Source of the DNA: an uncultured Bacilli bacterium
GTDB taxonomy: Bacteria > Bacillota_I > Bacilli_A > RF39 > UBA660
Assembly (NCBI GenBank): GCA_947589375.1
Contig: CANQAO010000003.1
Span: forward strand, 1 to 23,853
Length of the DNA stretch: 23,853 nucleotides
Direction: 5' to 3'
Shown one piece after another: positions 22,998-23,853 of the stretch. The position numbers were made by a program, and so were the translations under genes. The notes beneath the pieces are model-generated. The model was not told the origin of the DNA. It did no database searches and saw nothing but the letters and a program-made list of their open reading frames with translations. Every line of letters starts with the position of its first letter. Position 1 is the stretch's first letter.

Positions 22998-23629
22998 ACT
23001 ACGTTTATGATATTATTCTTAACTTTCAAAAACATTTTTATGATTTTTATGATTGGAACACTGATGATGAAATTACTCATATTCGAAAAATACCATTATT
23101 TCACATTACCAATAAAGACTTTAAAATTCTAAAAACATCTATTTGTAAATTCGGATCTGAATTTTATGAAAAATTATATAATCGTACTGAAAAATTCAAA
23201 AAAATTAATGTTGCCTTTTTAAATTATGTTTTTTTAGTTAGTAATGGCAAAGAAGCATTAGCAATTAAATTAAATAAAGATGGCGTTTGTACCCATAAAA
23301 GTTCTTTACTATTAGATGAGGAAGAAGAAATCGCCGACATTGCTGAAGATTTAAAAATTAGTGATTTAAACTATAAAATCATTAAAAAAATGACTCCTTC
23401 ATTTCAAACTAGAACCGAAAAAGAAATTTTAGCCAATATTACCAATAAATTAAGTTATTTGTACAATCACAAAGAAGATGATAAACTTAAATTTTTATAT
23501 TTAGAATGCTTTGAAAAAAATGAAGATGACATTAATAAAATTTTTAATACTTTAACTATGGAAATTAAAAACAATAGTAAAAACGTTTCTAAAATAATTG
23601 ACTTTTTCAAAATAATTAGTCAAAAATAA
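22994..23629 (+). CDS. DUF3603-like protein
   Basis: This 211-aa soluble protein begins MNYVYDIILNFQ, then YDWNTDDEITHIRKIPLFHI and a Glu-rich centre (DEEEEIADIAEDLKI). The opening and the order of conserved parts resemble DUF3603, a family of unknown function in Firmicutes; similarity is by eye and moderate. The start at 22994 is selected by GGAGG 8 nt upstream and by the ATGA overlap with the small membrane protein. The frame is open further upstream but lacks a site there. No catalytic motif is visible. Confidence 0.7.
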   Translation: MNYVYDIILNFQKHFYDFYDWNTDDEITHIRKIPLFHITNKDFKILKTSICKFGSEFYEKLYNRTEKFKKINVAFLNYVFLVSNGKEALAIKLNKDGVCTHKSSLLLDEEEEIADIAEDLKISDLNYKIIKKMTPSFQTRTEKEILANITNKLSYLYNHKEDDKLKFLYLECFEKNEDDINKIFNTLTMEIKNNSKNVSKIIDFFKIISQK

Positions 23630-23645
23630 AAGGGCTTATTAGCCC
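23620..23645 (-). terminator. Intrinsic terminator with the stop codon in its loop
   Basis: On the minus strand GGGCT (23641-23645) pairs with AGCCC (23632-23636) around AATA, followed by TTTTATTTTT. The stop codon of the minus-strand gene (23639-23641) falls mainly in the loop, an economical end for two convergent genes. Confidence 0.7.
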
Positions 23646-23853
23646 ATATAATTTAAAATAAATGGAAGTGCCACAATAAATGCCACGATAATAGCTACCA
23701 AAATAATTACAAATCTAATTGTACTCTTACCACTTTTAGTTTCTGGCGCTGCTTGTGTTGCAGGGGCTACTTCTGGAGCTGGAGTTGGTGCAGGTTCGGT
23801 AGCTGGTGCTGGTGCCTGAGCTGGCATTGGTGCAGGTTCGGCAGCTGGTGCTG
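23639..23853 (-). CDS. C-terminal end of a Pro/Ala-rich tail-anchored protein (5' end outside window)
   Basis: The frame is open to the window edge, so the internal ATG at 23827 is probably not the start. The visible 71 residues are a Pro/Ala/Glu-rich repeat (APAPATEPAPTPAPE) and a C-terminal membrane helix (about the last 25 residues, FVIILVAIIVAFIVALPF) ending in NYMG. This is a low-complexity linker before a tail anchor. A zinc ribbon or other small domain may lie upstream but is not visible, and the function cannot be read. Confidence 0.75.
   Translation of the reverse strand, partial: APAAEPAPMPAQAPAPATEPAPTPAPEVAPATQAAPETKSGKSTIRFVIILVAIIVAFIVALPFILNYMG

Noticed and set aside
1..23853. 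Mollicute genetic code with TGA read as tryptophan
   Set aside because: TGA acts as the stop of several genes, including the coupled stop at 22995-22997 and the symporter stop at 16649-16651; tryptophans use TGG.

Overview
The window is AT-rich, gene-dense and reads with the standard bacterial code: several genes clearly stop at TGA, for example the stop that overlaps a start at 22994-22997. AGGAGG-type ribosome binding sites, ScpA/ScpB, a DUF3603-like protein, a monoderm-style Tad locus without outer-membrane parts, and many small Cys-rich secreted proteins suggest a low-GC Firmicute, probably one of the uncultured gut Bacilli/Mollicutes-related lineages. This placement is inference; there is no rRNA or marker set to test it.

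Positions 1-15600 are almost entirely minus strand and form a surface-structure locus. In transcription order it runs: an unknown polytopic membrane protein (15593-13953), a secreted C-terminally anchored protein, an 881-aa Cys-rich secreted protein with a poly-Gly linker and a 120-nt tandem repeat, a 140-aa pseudopilin-like protein, a CpaB-like SAF protein with an added Ig-like domain, a TadA/CpaF ATPase, TadB-like and TadC-like platform proteins, a small Flp-like pilin, two paralogous TadE-like pseudopilins, and a TadZ/CpaE-like protein with a degenerate P-loop. After an ORF6N-domain gene comes a second, separately promoted unit: two paralogous small proteins with the two-helix hairpin topology of VirB2/TrbC pilins, then two paralogous secreted Cys-rich proteins, one cut by the window start. 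The complete one ends in the same kind of two-helix hairpin. The likely picture is a Tad-type assembly machine beside a family of hairpin-anchored pilin or adhesin proteins that diversify by tandem duplication. No prepilin peptidase, relaxase, VirB4 or coupling protein is present.

Positions 15600-16650 hold decayed mobile-type DNA: a 136-aa ORF and a frameshifted pseudogene. The 136-aa ORF and the ORF6N gene, 13 kb apart, share a leader hairpin that would bury the Shine-Dalgarno sequence. The stem carries a compensatory base-pair change and the same 9-nt loop, bulge position and 7-nt spacing to ATG. This is the least expected signal in the window.

Positions 16650-23853 are ordinary chromosome with mixed strands: a dicarboxylate/amino acid:cation symporter, a divergent Sel1-repeat protein, a hypoxanthine-DNA glycosylase-like protein, tRNA-Gln(CTG), an unknown 282-aa protein probably cotranscribed with tRNA-Leu(CAA), scpA-scpB, a two-gene plus-strand unit (small membrane protein and DUF3603-like protein), and the C-terminal end of a Pro/Ala-rich tail-anchored protein.
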